A program made the translations under genes and the position numbers. This document shows, one piece after another, positions 31,301 to 40,435 of a stretch of DNA of 64,000 nucleotides; the stretch's first letter is position 1, and every line of letters starts with the position of its first letter. The notes below the pieces were generated by a model. It searched no databases. It had not been told where the DNA came from and saw only the letters and a list, made by a program, of their open reading frames with translations. Source of the DNA: Actinomucor elegans (lineage: Eukaryota; Mucoromycota; Mucoromycetes; Mucorales; Mucoraceae); NCBI GenBank assembly GCA_026027325.1, contig JAMSLZ010000016.1, positions 62,001-126,000 on the forward strand, in the 5' to 3' direction.

Positions 31301-33153
31301 CAGTCCTCAACATCATCCTTATGTTCCAAAGTATTCGTAATCACATTATTATGAACATTCACTACATTCTTTGTTATTAATTTTTCTTGGATAGGCTTGA
31401 TTATCGTAACATCACCCTCCGAAAGTTGAATTGACCAAGAACTACAGAACCAATCAGGAGTGGGTTGTACTTGACGCAACCAAGAATTACCCAAAATTAA
31501 ATCAAATTTTGTATCAAATACATAAGCTTCCATATCATCCTGATAATCACCTAGTTGTAATGTAAAAGTAGCAATTGACGATATTTTCGATTGTTGACCA
31601 TTAGCAGTTTCCACCGCTTGCCCATTTACATTTCTCAGCTGTGAAACAGAAGACAGCAATTTTGGATTAATGTAATTAGCAGATGCACCTGAATCAATCA
31701 ACACCGAACACTCAGAACCATTCACCAAAGCACGATACAAAGGAAGTTTGGTATCAATTTCACCCGCATTTAATACAAACTGAACGTCCTTTTGGATCAT
31801 ACCATCATCAATCAATAGAGGCTCCACATAAGACTTGGAAGTGGGCAAGACACAATACAAATAAGAGGAAGAATCAATCTTTTTATCTTCAGTATCATCA
31901 GCTCCATAATAAATATCTTCATGATCATCTGCTTCAATATAGTTCAATTGTGAGCGCTTCTCAGATGGACAATCTCTTTGGTAATGTCCAAATCCTTCAC
32001 AATTGTAGCATCGGATTTCTATACGTGAAGAATTATTAAAACCCCCACCTCTAGCACCCCGATGCTGATGGCCACCACGACCTCCACGACTACCACGACC
32101 ATGAAAACCACCACGAGGAGAACCACCACGAGGAGAGCCACCACGACTATGAAAACCACCACGGCCACGAAAGCTGCCCCCAGAGCTGAACGACTTCATC
32201 ATGTTGAACAATTCTCTACGTTCGGCAACTGATAAATCCATAGGATCATCCACCTGGTATTCCGATACCGCAGATGAACTACGAAAAACAGGAACAGCAT
32301 TCAAACGATTGCCCTCATAAGTATGTGCCGCCCGAATGGCGTCAGACAACACTGGCTCCTCCATAAAGATGCTATCTTTGATGTATATACGAGCATTAGG
32401 GTCTTTCAAACCCGCCAAAAACTTGTCAACCGCTTCTTCATCAGTCATCTTTGGAATGCTGAGTTTAATAGTCATAAACTCTTGCACATATTGTGCGATA
32501 GTAGATGATTGTCGAAGGTTGCGTATCTTGTCTCTTGCAACCGAGATCGAGTTCTCTGGCTTGAAGTATGCTCGTAACTCCGTTTTAAAATGTAGCCAAT
32601 CTTCAGGAGCATTATTCAATAAACGTAAATTATGATACCAGACCTTAGCCGCACCCGATAATAAGGTCACACCTAATTTAGCTGTCTTTGTAGATGTAAA
32701 CTCCTTGAGTGCTGAATAATCATCAATGGACTGGATCCATGATTCAATGATATGGGGATCCCTGGATCCATCATACTTTCTAGGTTTTTCAATAAACTCG
32801 AGTTCATCATCTTTGTTTGATTTAGAAAGGATAACTTCTTTCAATATTTCAGCGATCTTCAAAATATCACTATTATCTGTCGTTGAGACCCCTTCTTGTG
32901 TAGACATGTTGTTAATAATATTTGTTCCAAAAAACTTCGTTGCAAATTTGTGAGCTACTGTTTTCCAATGTTCTTCTCTTTGTATAGTTGATTTTAATCT
33001 TTCTTCTTCAGTAAACTGACCAGTTGATGTCTTTCTTAATTTGCTGTTATAATAATCAATGTCGTCTTGATATTTGAGTAGCTTTACTGTCCTTTCTTCT
33101 ATTTCAAATTGGTTCTTTAATTTCTTGAGTTCTTCTTCAGATAAGTATTCCAT
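28336..33153 (-). CDS. Element A Gag-Pol polyprotein
   Basis: 1605 aa in one frame. Gag to about 300, an RGG/SPRGG-rich segment (about 325-375), zinc knuckle CYNCEGFGHYQRDC near 385, protease with DSGA near 486, RT with YIDD near 861, RNase H with ECDASD near 1014 and TDHRP, integrase with an HHCC zinc site (about 1241-1285), then Asp in WHIDFIG (about 1309), Asp in SDRGAN (about 1371) and Glu in SKCERLNQ (about 1406). A GPYVVLKR module follows. PR-RT-RH-IN order is Ty3-type. No C-terminal chromodomain, unlike element D. Gag and Pol share a frame with no stop between. Confidence 0.96.
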   Translation of the reverse strand: MEYLSEEELKKLKNQFEIEERTVKLLKYQDDIDYYNSKLRKTSTGQFTEEERLKSTIQREEHWKTVAHKFATKFFGTNIINNMSTQEGVSTTDNSDILKIAEILKEVILSKSNKDDELEFIEKPRKYDGSRDPHIIESWIQSIDDYSALKEFTSTKTAKLGVTLLSGAAKVWYHNLRLLNNAPEDWLHFKTELRAYFKPENSISVARDKIRNLRQSSTIAQYVQEFMTIKLSIPKMTDEEAVDKFLAGLKDPNARIYIKDSIFMEEPVLSDAIRAAHTYEGNRLNAVPVFRSSSAVSEYQVDDPMDLSVAERRELFNMMKSFSSGGSFRGRGGFHSRGGSPRGGSPRGGFHGRGSRGGRGGHQHRGARGGGFNNSSRIEIRCYNCEGFGHYQRDCPSEKRSQLNYIEADDHEDIYYGADDTEDKKIDSSSYLYCVLPTSKSYVEPLLIDDGMIQKDVQFVLNAGEIDTKLPLYRALVNGSECSVLIDSGASANYINPKLLSSVSQLRNVNGQAVETANGQQSKISSIATFTLQLGDYQDDMEAYVFDTKFDLILGNSWLRQVQPTPDWFCSSWSIQLSEGDVTIIKPIQEKLITKNVVNVHNNVITNTLEHKDDVEDCNFVITARQFEKLLKKQQVEECFLVSAKEIHSLLDLNNVNSVVLSDQEKENEEWCNEFAQAYPGVFKGSLDTLPPLRRTDGDMIELEPGTKPISRAPYRMSPLELKELRKQLDELLSKGFIEPCVSEWGSPVLFVKKPNGSLRMVCDYRALNAKTIAQRVPLPRIDECLEQLHGVTYMSSIDLTSSFWQQRLSPSDSLKSAINTRYGQFSWSVMAMGLKNSGSRWMFLMNDVLKDYIDDFVICYIDDCLIYTKGNDIELHKKHLHMVFKKLEEAGLVVSRTKCKFNRKEITFLGHDIVAGQGTKPSKQKVDAILSWPVPQTVQDVRKFMGLCQYYSTYMPNFADTAAVITDLTKGVGPKNRKVMWSDACQKAFDTIKALISSSPVLLMPDMKKPFRIECDASDYAIGAVLLQQDPNNNNDWKPVAFISKKLSSAERNYPTQERELLAILFACKTWRCFVEGSVYEVYTDHRPLQYYNSSNKVSPRLVRWMQDLEMYQPTLIYKKGVDNVIPDLLSRRDGPNCEPDVLSMEPEFLYEISTTILNKVLQPSDTSLLTDPCQDWPIFFKKKKEDWPDKWRLQLEKEESNFEVIDNVVWRLNPNPVNSKEASRLKFITFSRRADLIEDFHRGFGHSGQLTVYHLMKQRVWWPSMRKDINYWLKTCPECQLHSRNDKKVHHAPMKPLEVPVPFARWHIDFIGELPTTVNGNRWIIMAVDYATNWPIARALKSATADEIVKFLYEEIVMKFGCPVEIVSDRGANLLSKILKQYMRKIRSKHMFTSAFHPRSNSKCERLNQTFKHMLIKYVKGRVHSWDEYVDSSLFSCRIRKHATTGYSPFYLVYGQEPVLPGDSRRPYMDPLTEEDPELVTEDVLARIRDLREKRFEAKEQMILQAKKDKERWDAAVKNNKAQTFAIGDYVMLRNESKKGLEFNWMGPYVVLKRNLDYNIYQIQEIEGKLYNSWVHTDRLHPVQYDGAKPKKSWYIPRVARAK

Positions 33154-33209
33154 TCACTCAATAATATATATATATAAAAATATATTTTAACTATAATAAA
33201 CGATCAATT

Positions 33210-33225
33210 GGTTCTGATGCTACCA
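33210..33225 (-). other. Element A primer-binding site
   Basis: On the minus strand TGGTAGCATCAGAACC, 2 nt inside the 5' LTR. The TGGTAGC start is what a methionine tRNA acceptor end would pair with; the exact tRNA is not identified. Confidence 0.6.
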
Positions 33226-33227
33226 AA

Positions 33228-33381
33228 TGTCGTGTGCCGAGATATATGTTTTATAGTCGATTCCAATAAACGTGTACAATAGATTATATATGAGATAAAA
33301 GATGCTCTTTATTATTCTAAGATGCAATTGATATTTATACTAATTAAAAAGGTTACACATCAAGACCGTGTGTACCTGACA
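33228..33381 (-). repeat. Element A 5' LTR
   Basis: 154 bp, the partner of 28131-28284. Confidence 0.93.
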
Positions 33382-33885
33382 AGGTATCAGGTGCACATGG
33401 TGTCGTGAGCAGAGATGTATATTTTAGTGTAGTGTCAGGTGTCGTGTGCCGAGATATATGTTTTATATTGGTTTTTTCCAAACGGTTTGCGCATCAGATT
33501 TTTTTTTTTTTTTTTTTTTGCGCATCAGATTTTTTCAGTTTGCGCATAAGTTTTTTAGTTTACGTGCTTGTTCTTTTCTCAAGTTTTTTAAAGTAAAAAT
33601 GTGTAATAATGTTCCCCATGAATACATGCATTGCTTCAACATTATTGATGAAATTCCTGAAGTTACTGCAATGGAAGTAGAAGAAGAAGTTCAAATGGAT
33701 TTGTATGAAACCACTGCCTTAGAATGGCACGAATGGCAACCAGGTGTAGATGAGAAGAAGCCTGTCAAAGAAGCTGAGCCAGACATAAAAAGGATAATGG
33801 ATTTCGGTAGCTTTCAGGCTTTTCTCAAGTATTCACAAGAAACGCCTATAGCTAGTCAACAAGAGGCGACAACGAGTCAACAAGT

Positions 33886-34287
33886 GAGCTACATTACATA
33901 CCATTAATAATTAATATATATATTATAATTATTTTCATATTATTAAATTAAAATTATATAGCTTTCTTTATTTATCAAGTTGTAAGTTGCTAAAAAACTT
34001 ACGGCGTGCTTTTTAATCAATTTTAAAAGAAAAAAATTGTCGCACAACAGGGTTTCGATCTGGTGTGAAATATTATGAAAAAAAAAAGTTTAATTGTATT
34101 GAAAAGTAATATAAAAGTTTAATCTTTATAAGTTTTGCATAATTATTGCAATTTCTTATTTTTACGTTAATTACCAAACTTTCAAAAATTACAATAAAAA
34201 AGTGCTAAACAAAAAAAAATATAATTACAAAAAACACTATTTAATTTAAAAACTAATTTTTATTTTTTTTTATTTTTAACGTTGCTC
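33886..34287 (-). mobile_element. Solo 402-bp terminal repeat of a chromodomain-DDE element
   Basis: Reverse-orientation copy, about 99% by eye, of the direct repeats at 40436-40837 and 42474-42874. Flanked by the 3-bp duplication AGT (33883-33885 and 34288-34290). Ends GAGCTAC and GTTGCTC form imperfect inverted ends. It is the equivalent of a solo LTR, but for a DNA transposon. Confidence 0.9.
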
Positions 34288-34519
34288 AGTAGTAGAAAGC
34301 AAACTAAGAACCGCCTCCAAGGCTACGACTGCTAAAAAGACCAGAGGCCCATATCGCTCTTACTCAGCACTTCAAGTACAAGAACTGCTTGATCTTGTCA
34401 TCGAACAAGGGATGTCTGCAAGACAAGCAGGACTAACTGTGGGTATCGTTGTAAGAACAGCCCAACATTATGTGAAAACATACAAAGATGATGAGGAGAA
34501 GCGTTTGCCAGGTACCAAA

Positions 34520-34804
34520 TGTGGTGAAATCCACATATAACATTCTACATTATATTAAAAAGACGGGATTCATTTAATAACTATCCATCAAAAGAGGGAG
34601 TTTTGAATCACCGCTGAAAATACAATTAATGAAGAATGAACATAGATTAAAAAGACCTTTGATTGTTACTAAGAGACCATTTCTTGGGAAGTATAAATAC
34701 AAGAGATACAAGCTAGATAGAAAAACTTAACTCACTTTGAATCAATAAAACCCCATAAAACGGTTCTAACTGATTCACTCGCTTTTTATTCAATTTTTAC
34801 CGCA
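34520..34804 (+). mobile_element. Solo LTR of the element E family
   Basis: 285 bp starting TGTGGTGAAAT and ending TTTTACCGCA, as the element E LTR at 52745. Flanked by the 5-bp duplication CCAAA (34515-34519 and 34805-34809). Confidence 0.9.
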
Positions 34805-36371
34805 CCAAAAAAGTATCACGTCTGGGAGGGAATAATCGGAAGCTTGAGCCAAAGCATACCGACTTCCTTTGTCAATATATTATGACACTGCTGCTGCCGC
34901 TGTTTTATGGGAGGCAAGAGATGCATTACTTTCCGCTTTCCCAGACATTCAGTCGATCACCCTTTCCGGTCTTCATAAGCATCTTGTTCAGCATGCGTCC
35001 CTCACCCTCAAGAAGTTGGATAAAATTGTTGCTGCGAGGAATTCTGAGAATACTTTAAAGCAACGAAGAGAGAGAGTATTGGAGTGGATGGGTGATAAGG
35101 AAATGAATTGGTTTGGCAACTGCGTTTTTATTGACGAGGCAGGATTTAATATGCACATCAGACGAAATTTCGGCAGATCCAAGCGGGGACTACCAGCTAA
35201 AATCGTACTTCCTTCAAACAGGGGAATTACGATCACTATAATTGGGGCAATATGCGAGAAAGGAGTTATTGACTTAACTTTGCGCAAGCCAAAGGCTGTC
35301 CAGAAGAAAGGCGCTTCCAATAAGAGGAGAAAGAGAGATGATGGTGAAGCAGCTGAAGTATCGAAGGCAAACGCAAGAATTGGTACACGAAGCGAACACT
35401 TCTTGCAATTTATCAGTAATGTTATGGATACACTTGATGAGCATGAAATGTCTGGTCGCTATCTTATCTTAGATAACGCTGCTATACACAAAGTCGCTGC
35501 TGTCCAAGAACTCATTGAAAGTCGCGGATATAAAGCTGTTTACTTGCCTCCTTACTCACCTTTCCTAAATCCAATTGAACTTTTTTGGTCGAAAGTCAAA
35601 GCTGGCGTGAAGAGAGACTGTCTCACAGCAACAGATAATTTGAGTGCTAGGATTATTGAGTCAGCAAAACAGGTTACTGTGGAAGACTGTCACAACTGGA
35701 TTAAGCATTCTGTTTCATTTTTTGATAGGTGTTTGACTCTTGAGCCAATGCTTTAGTAAATTATGTTATAAATAAAACTTTTAAAAATCCTGAGAAGAAT
35801 AAGCACGCAAACTAGAAAACTTATGCGCAAACTGAAAAAATCTGATGCGCAAAAAAAAAAACTAGGTACGCAAAAAATTAAATCCTTGTGCGCAAAAAAA
35901 AAATTCGGGGACGCAAAAAAAAAAATTCGGAGCGCAAAAAAAAAAATCTGATGCGCAAACCGTTTGGAAAAAACCAATAGTCGATTCCAATAAACGTGTA
36001 CAATAGATTATATATGAGATAAAAGATACTCTTTATTATTCTAAGATGCAATTGATATTTATACTAATTAAAAAGGTTACACATCAAGACCGTGTGTACC
36101 TGACACAGGTACACACAGACTTGTGTGTTACCTTCAATCGATTATAAATATCAAATGAAATGGAAAACAATAAAAGATATCCTTTTATCCCATATATAAT
36201 ATTTTGTATAAACTTATTTCAATCTACTTTAAAAGTATATAGCTCTGCACACGACAGTAGATTTATATAAAAGCGTAATTAAGAGATAAAAGATGATCTT
36301 TATTCATTTAGCGTTCTATTTGATATTTATACTAATTAAAAGGTTACGCACAAATATGTGTGTACCTGACA

Positions 36372-36571
36372 CTACCTTCCTCCCAAAAAAAAAATAAGTA
36401 CAGGTAGGAAAGAAAGAAAAATTACTATTTTGCCCTAACAAGACGAGGAATGTACCAAGATTTCTGAGGTTTAATACCATCATATTGAACAGCATGTAGA
36501 CGATCAGTGTGAACCCAGGAATTATATAGCTTCCCTTCAATTTCTTGGATCTGATAGATGTTGTAATCTAC
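36372..36571 (-). pseudogene. Element B remnant: 3' end of Gag-Pol and polypurine tract
   Basis: Next to the LTR lies a purine tract like that of element A (CTACCTTCCTCCC on plus). Then comes the last ~50 codons of a polyprotein (on minus: ..YQIQEIEGKLYNSW, then HTDRLH, KSWYIPRLVRAK) closely related to element A. Similarity stops near 36571; everything upstream is lost. 36572-36601 shows nothing recognisable. Confidence 0.82.
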
Positions 36572-36601
36572 TGTATGCGAAAAAAAGGGTTTCAATGTTT
36601 T

Positions 36602-36758
36602 TGTAGTAAATATAAGACTATCTATCTGACACGGGCATAAAAATAATAGTGTATTTTATATCCTGTGTGACACCTAAGCTGGACATGTAATAATAATAAC
36701 AATAATAACAATAACAATAACAGTAACACATAGGAGTAGTAGCAACAATGATGATAAT
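36602..36758 (+). repeat. Older element D LTR, left half
   Basis: Starts TGTAGTAAATATAAG and matches the first ~157 bp of the element D LTR. The right half is at 46937-47090. Element D inserted here, duplicating ATAAT. Confidence 0.88.
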
Positions 36759-37069
36759 TGTAGTAAATATAAGACTATCTATCTGACACGGCATAAAAAT
36801 AATAGTGTATTTTATATCCTGTGTGACACCTAAGCTGGACATGTAATAATAATAACAATAATAACAATAACAATAATAGTAACACATAGGAGTAGTAGCA
36901 ACAATGATGATAATAATACCAAACAAAGCTGGGAATAATTGAATAGAATAGAAAGCATATAAAAGATGCCGAAGTAGAGGCATCGAAAAGGACTTTACTC
37001 TATTTTTGAATAAACATCATCCATAGAGGACTTTGAAGATATTTTCCAGTTTTATAACAATTGCTTACA
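36759..37069 (+). repeat. Element D 5' LTR
   Basis: 311 bp, TGTAGTAAAT..GCTTACA. Contains a CATATAAAAGATG TATA-like box and a GAATAAA polyadenylation-like signal. Confidence 0.92.
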
Positions 37070-37113
37070 TTTTTTATCTTCTCTCTCGGTGATTACAACT
37101 ATTCTATTCTACT

Positions 37114-37378
37114 ATGGTTACTACAAGAAACTATACTCTGCTCTCTGAGGCTGGTGACTTGACTGCACCTGAAACGGTGAATGGAGTCCCTACAGGACAA
37201 GAATCAAGCCAACAAGGTGCTGTTGATGAGGACACGGTGATGCAAAGCAGCGAAGAGGCCGGTAGCAGCACCAGTGGCATAGCCGCGAATGTGGCGTCAA
37301 CTCCTTTGGTGAATGTACCTGAATCATTCTCACCCTATGCTGCTGTGGTCATGCTCACTGATCAAAGGAGAACAAAAC
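37114..37378 (+). pseudogene. Element D Gag, N-terminal piece
   Basis: From ATG 37114: a Ser/Glu-rich, probably disordered N-terminus of 88 residues. Broken by Merlin-2. Removing Merlin-2 and one copy of AACAAAAC restores the frame into 39308, giving LTDQRRTKLNLLTRLVLSG across the joint. Confidence 0.88.
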
Positions 37379-37448
37379 GGATGTATCCCAAAAGAACTCT
37401 CAGGTTTATTATTAAAACTCCGAAATCATTTTAATTTTTGTTTTATAC

Positions 37449-37456
37449 AAAATTGA
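37449..37456 (+). promoter_or_regulatory. AAAATTGA promoter-like motif (Merlin-2 transposase)
   Basis: AAAATTGA followed by ATTTTG, ending 51 nt before ATG 37507. Sequence around it is partly conserved with Merlin-1, sequence further away less so. Confidence 0.55.
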
Positions 37457-37506
37457 ATTTTGTTTTATATTTAAAATATAACTTAAAAAGGTTTTTATAG
37501 AACTAT

Positions 37507-38388
37507 ATGTTTATAGAACCATACAAATCTTTGAAAAAAATATTTGATGATGAGAAGGAAGCACTATTGTATTTAATTGAAAACAACTATGTTAACCATT
37601 ATGAAAAGTGTTTAAAATGTAACCATGATATTAAATTAAATATAAATAAAAAATTATATGTTTGCAGATTTTATAAATGTAGAAAAGCTATATCACCTTT
37701 AAAAGGTACAATATTTAATAAATTAACATTATCATTAAATATACAATTACATATACTATATTATTTTCTTGGAAAAGTGCCATGTTCATTTACTGCATCA
37801 ACATTAGGAATATCAAAGAATACTGTGTCATCTTATAATAAATTATTTAGAAAACATTTAAAAAATAAGCAATTATTAAGTAATAGAAATATTAAAATTG
37901 GGGGTAGAAATAAAATTGTAGAAGTAGATGAAAGTAAAATAGCTAAAAGAAAATATAATAGAGGTCATAGAGTAGAAGGTGCATGGATTATTGGAGGTGT
38001 AGAAAGAAGTATGTTAAAAAATAAAATAAAAAACGAAAATAAAAAAACTTTTTTTGTCCCTATTAAAGAAAGAAATATTGATAATATAGATTTAATTATT
38101 AAAAAATATGTAAAAAAAGGAACCACAATATATACAGATTTATGGAAAGGATACAATAATTTAAAGAATATAGGATATAAACATATGACTGTAAATCATT
38201 CCAAAAATTTTAAAGATCCAATAACAGGTGTACATACTAATACTATTGAAGGTACTTGGAATGGATTAAAACAGAGTATAATACCCAGACATAGAAACAA
38301 AAAAGATATATTATTGTTTTTAAAAGAATATCAATGGAGGAAAAAAAATAGGGAATATAATTTATGGAAAAAGTTTTTGACAGATTAA
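37507..38388 (+). CDS. Merlin transposase (ISXO2/IS1595-like DDE)
   Basis: 293 aa, complete. N-terminal zinc ribbon with Cys35, Cys38, Cys53 and Cys58 (CLKC..CRFYKC), then a helical linker. The DDE domain has first Asp in VEVDESKIAKRKYNRGHRVEG (about 140), second in TIYTDLWKGYNNL (about 210) and Glu in HTNTIEGTWNGLK (about 248). VNHSKNFKDP before the Glu is a family hallmark. Strong A/T codon bias (mostly AAA, AAT, ATA, TTA) is unlike the surrounding retrotransposon. The ORF and ends are intact, so the copy may be active. It probably acts with, or instead of, the broken Merlin-1 enzyme. Confidence 0.94.
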   Translation: MFIEPYKSLKKIFDDEKEALLYLIENNYVNHYEKCLKCNHDIKLNINKKLYVCRFYKCRKAISPLKGTIFNKLTLSLNIQLHILYYFLGKVPCSFTASTLGISKNTVSSYNKLFRKHLKNKQLLSNRNIKIGGRNKIVEVDESKIAKRKYNRGHRVEGAWIIGGVERSMLKNKIKNENKKTFFVPIKERNIDNIDLIIKKYVKKGTTIYTDLWKGYNNLKNIGYKHMTVNHSKNFKDPITGVHTNTIEGTWNGLKQSIIPRHRNKKDILLFLKEYQWRKKNREYNLWKKFLTD

Positions 38389-38899
38389 AGTTTATATATA
38401 ACTTGATTAAATACAATTTGATTTTTTTATAAAAATGTAATATGACACGAAATATATTAAACTTAAAATGCATTTTGAAAGTTTATTTCAATTATTAATA
38501 TGATCTGATCATGTTATTAAACTGATTTATTAAATATTATATAGTTATTTTATTATAAACCTAAAAAATTTGTATAGAAGTATATTTGAATGATTATCTT
38601 TAATAAAATAATTCATTTCATATTGTTCTAATAATTATTCTTATATTACATACATTGATTATAAATTTAATGAATCTTACATCGTTGAATATACTTTTCA
38701 AGAAAAGATTTATTAATCAATAATATATATAACTTTTATTTTAATTATTTTCAATAATTATATTATAGATTCCTTTTTTTAATATACATATTATTATAAT
38801 ATAGATTTATTTTCTAGTAAAATTAACTTTTCTAATATGTTCTCGGCGTTACTTAATAGTATGAATTGGATTAGATATAATGTCAACATAAAAAATTTA

Positions 38900-38907
38900 A
38901 AAATTGA
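38900..38907 (+). promoter_or_regulatory. AAAATTGA promoter-like motif (Merlin-2 accessory ORF)
   Basis: Ends 22 nt before ATG 38929; same arrangement as 11749-11756 in Merlin-1. Confidence 0.55.
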
Positions 38908-38928
38908 AAACAATTATATAGAAAAATA

Positions 38929-39216
38929 ATGAACATATTAGATTTAATAGCCGATGATAACTTTAAATATAATATTAAAAGAAGTATGATTGTAAAAAAA
39001 ATAAAAAAATATGATTTAAGTGAATTTAAAATTAAACAAAAAGATGGGTGTTTTGAAATTTATATTAAAAAAAATGGATCAAATAAAAAAATAAAAAAAG
39101 TTTATGAATTTAAAACATATAACAAAAGTAAAAAAAGCAAAAGAGTATATGAAAACAATGAGGAAGATATATTTAATAATGTTAATAACAATATTGTACC
39201 TGTTCTTAAAAAATAA
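38929..39216 (+). CDS. Merlin-2 accessory protein, unknown function
   Basis: 95 aa, very lysine-rich, with repeated KKIKK/KSKKSKR stretches that could bind nucleic acid or act as a nuclear signal. I recognise no domain. A (frameshifted) homologue occupies the same place in Merlin-1, and both follow an AAAATTGA motif. That makes it a genuine second gene of this Merlin lineage, whereas most Merlin elements carry only the transposase. Confidence 0.7.
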   Translation: MNILDLIADDNFKYNIKRSMIVKKIKKYDLSEFKIKQKDGCFEIYIKKNGSNKKIKKVYEFKTYNKSKKSKRVYENNEEDIFNNVNNNIVPVLKK

Positions 39217-39307
39217 AATTATAAATTTATAAAATAAAATAATCTTAAAACAATATATTCTATTATCACGTGATGTGAGAGCTCGTTTGATAATCATCCA
39301 ACAAAAC

Positions 39308-40435
39308 TAAACTTGCTGACGCGTCTGGTACTATCTGGGGCCACAGATATTAGCTCGATCAAGGATGTGCAGCATGAAATTGACTGCTTGAGTGGTCTTA
39401 TTGAAACATATAACCGCTCTCTGGGTGATCAATCACCTATGTTGAATGAAGCCAAGGTTCCTACTACTGCAGTCATTGATGAAAAGAAGGTCGGTCTTCC
39501 ATTAAAGAGATATGATATCCCCAAATTCCAACTACGTGGACACTCGGTGCTACCCTTTCCTAAAGAAGACGCCTATGATAATGTTGAACATTTCCTTTGT
39601 CAGTTTGAGAAGGTTCTTCATTCTGCAATTATTGATATTGAGGTAAACTGGCGTTTTTATGTTCCTTTATCTTTTGCCTACGATCATGAAAGTTGGTGGC
39701 GTGAGGAGCTTTTACCGTTAAACAAAACGTGGTCAGATGCTCGCGAAGCAATTAAACTCAAATTTGGTAATACTCAGAACATGGTGAACGCACGGAAAAA
39801 GGTGATGGCGATGAGAATGACATCTTCGGAAACAATCAACGACTTTGCAACCAGATACGTGAAAGCAATCAAGGAAGCACCTAATTACACTGTGAATGAC
39901 CAAATTCTGGCTGATAATTTCTTATATGGCGGTATACCTCGGGAATTGCATGCAAATCTAACTACGGTGATGGCTACAATGAAGAGCAGTATCAACGCTG
40001 CATGGACAGTTGAAGAAATCAGAAGGGTCGCTGTCAACGTATATGGTGATCAAATCCTTGGGAAGATGTATCCTGATGTAGTATTTGAAGGTGATGAACA
40101 TCGCAAGGCCCCTCGTCTTCTTTCTGTCTCCACGGCCATCAAACGTAAGGCATCTGGTGACCACTTCTGCCCTCGACATGGTGGAAAGATGGCAAACCAC
40201 AACGAACAAGACTGCTATAGCGTTGGGAAATCTGAAGCTGGTCCTTCTAACGGAGGAAGAGTCAATACATTTTTGGGCGCCCGGAATGTTCCGCACAAGA
40301 ATTCTCTTTGTAACTATTGCAATGCCAAGTGGTTCCATGGTCATCAATGTGAAGAATACCGACGTGCCAAAGGTATTAAAACCATGGGCAAGAAATTTAA
40401 TATTTTAAGCATTCGTCAAAGAAACGAAGCCAAAA
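39308..40435 (+). pseudogene. Element D Gag, main piece with zinc-binding C-terminus
   Basis: Aligns with element E Gag (DIPKFQLRGHSV, NVEHFLCQFEKVL, TWSDAREAIKLKFG). Near the C-terminus FCPRHGGKMANHNEQDC and CNYCNAKWFHGHQCEE form zinc-binding motifs, the second a CCHC knuckle. It runs into the chromodomain-DDE element at 40436; after that the reading frame continues from 42875. Confidence 0.88.

Larger units (their letters stand above)
28131..33381 (-). mobile_element. Element A: intact Ty3-type LTR retrotransposon
   Basis: 5251 bp with apparently identical 154-bp LTRs, one Gag-Pol ORF and a 4-bp duplication AGGT (28127-28130 and 33382-33385). On the minus strand a primer-binding site TGGTAGCATCAGAACC starts 2 nt after the 5' LTR and fits the 3' end of a methionine-type tRNA. 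A purine tract GGGAGGAAGGTAG touches the 3' LTR. It sits 43 bp downstream of the tRNA-Ala 3' end. All parts needed for activity look present. Confidence 0.94.
33599..35756 (+). pseudogene. IS630-like transposase, interrupted and frameshifted
   Basis: Begins at ATG 33599 with an acidic N-terminus (EVEEEVQMDLYE). Removing the solo repeat (33886-34287) and the solo LTR (34520-34804), each with one duplication copy, rejoins the frame through a homeodomain-like helix-turn-helix (YSALQVQELLDLVIEQGMS..). A small indel near 34870-34885 then shifts the frame. The catalytic part 34869-35756 is open: FIDEAGFNMH, LILDNAAIHK, LPPYSPFLNPIELFW (DD34E). Two insertions and one frameshift make it inactive. Confidence 0.87.
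33468..35977 (+). mobile_element. IS630/Tc1-type transposon with iteron-rich ends
   Basis: Inserted at TA (33466-33467 and 35978-35979) in the LTR. Inverted ends start TTGGTTTTTTCCAAACGGTT. Both subterminal regions hold repeats of TGCGCA next to long A/T runs (TTTGCGCATCAGATTTTT), more on the right (about six in 35820-35955). Inside are a decayed transposase gene, a solo 402-bp repeat and a solo LTR. Confidence 0.88.
33440..36105 (-). mobile_element. Solo element A LTR, split by an IS630-like transposon
   Basis: Pieces 33440-33467 and 35978-36105 join at TA to give an element A LTR. Flanked by CAGG on both sides. It is the third shell of the nest. Confidence 0.86.
33433..36256 (+). mobile_element. 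Solo LTR (variant C), reverse orientation, split
   Basis: Pieces 33433-33439 (TGTCAGG) and 36106-36256 (CAGGTACACACAG..CACACGACA), a diverged relative of the element A LTR in the opposite orientation. The inner insertion duplicated CAGG. Confidence 0.82.
33401..36371 (-). mobile_element. LTR of element B, split by a nest of insertions
   Basis: The pieces are 33401-33432 (TGTCGTGAGCAGAG..) and 36257-36371 (..GTGTACCTGACA). Together they match the 146-bp solo copy at 49830-49975. The insertion between is flanked by the 4-bp duplication GTAG. It is the 3' LTR of the truncated element B that follows. Confidence 0.85.
37379..39299 (+). mobile_element. Merlin-2 transposon, intact, AT-rich
   Basis: 1921 bp in element D Gag. 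8-bp duplication AACAAAAC (37371-37378 and 39300-39307). Inverted ends GGATGTATCCCAAAAGAACT (left) and GGATGATTATCAAACGAGCT (right, reverse complement). Encodes an intact transposase and an intact accessory ORF, each behind AAAATTGA. 38389-38899 is AT-rich without recognisable genes. Confidence 0.94.

Noticed and set aside
34040..34070. B-box-like GGTTTCGATCTGG in the 402-bp repeat as evidence for a SINE or tRNA
   Set aside because: The flanking bases do not form a T-arm stem and no A box is found; a chance match is more likely.
36618..36983. Minus-strand frame rich in Tyr/Cys in the element D LTR
   Set aside because: It translates the AATAATAAC repeats of the LTR and spans the junction of two LTR copies.
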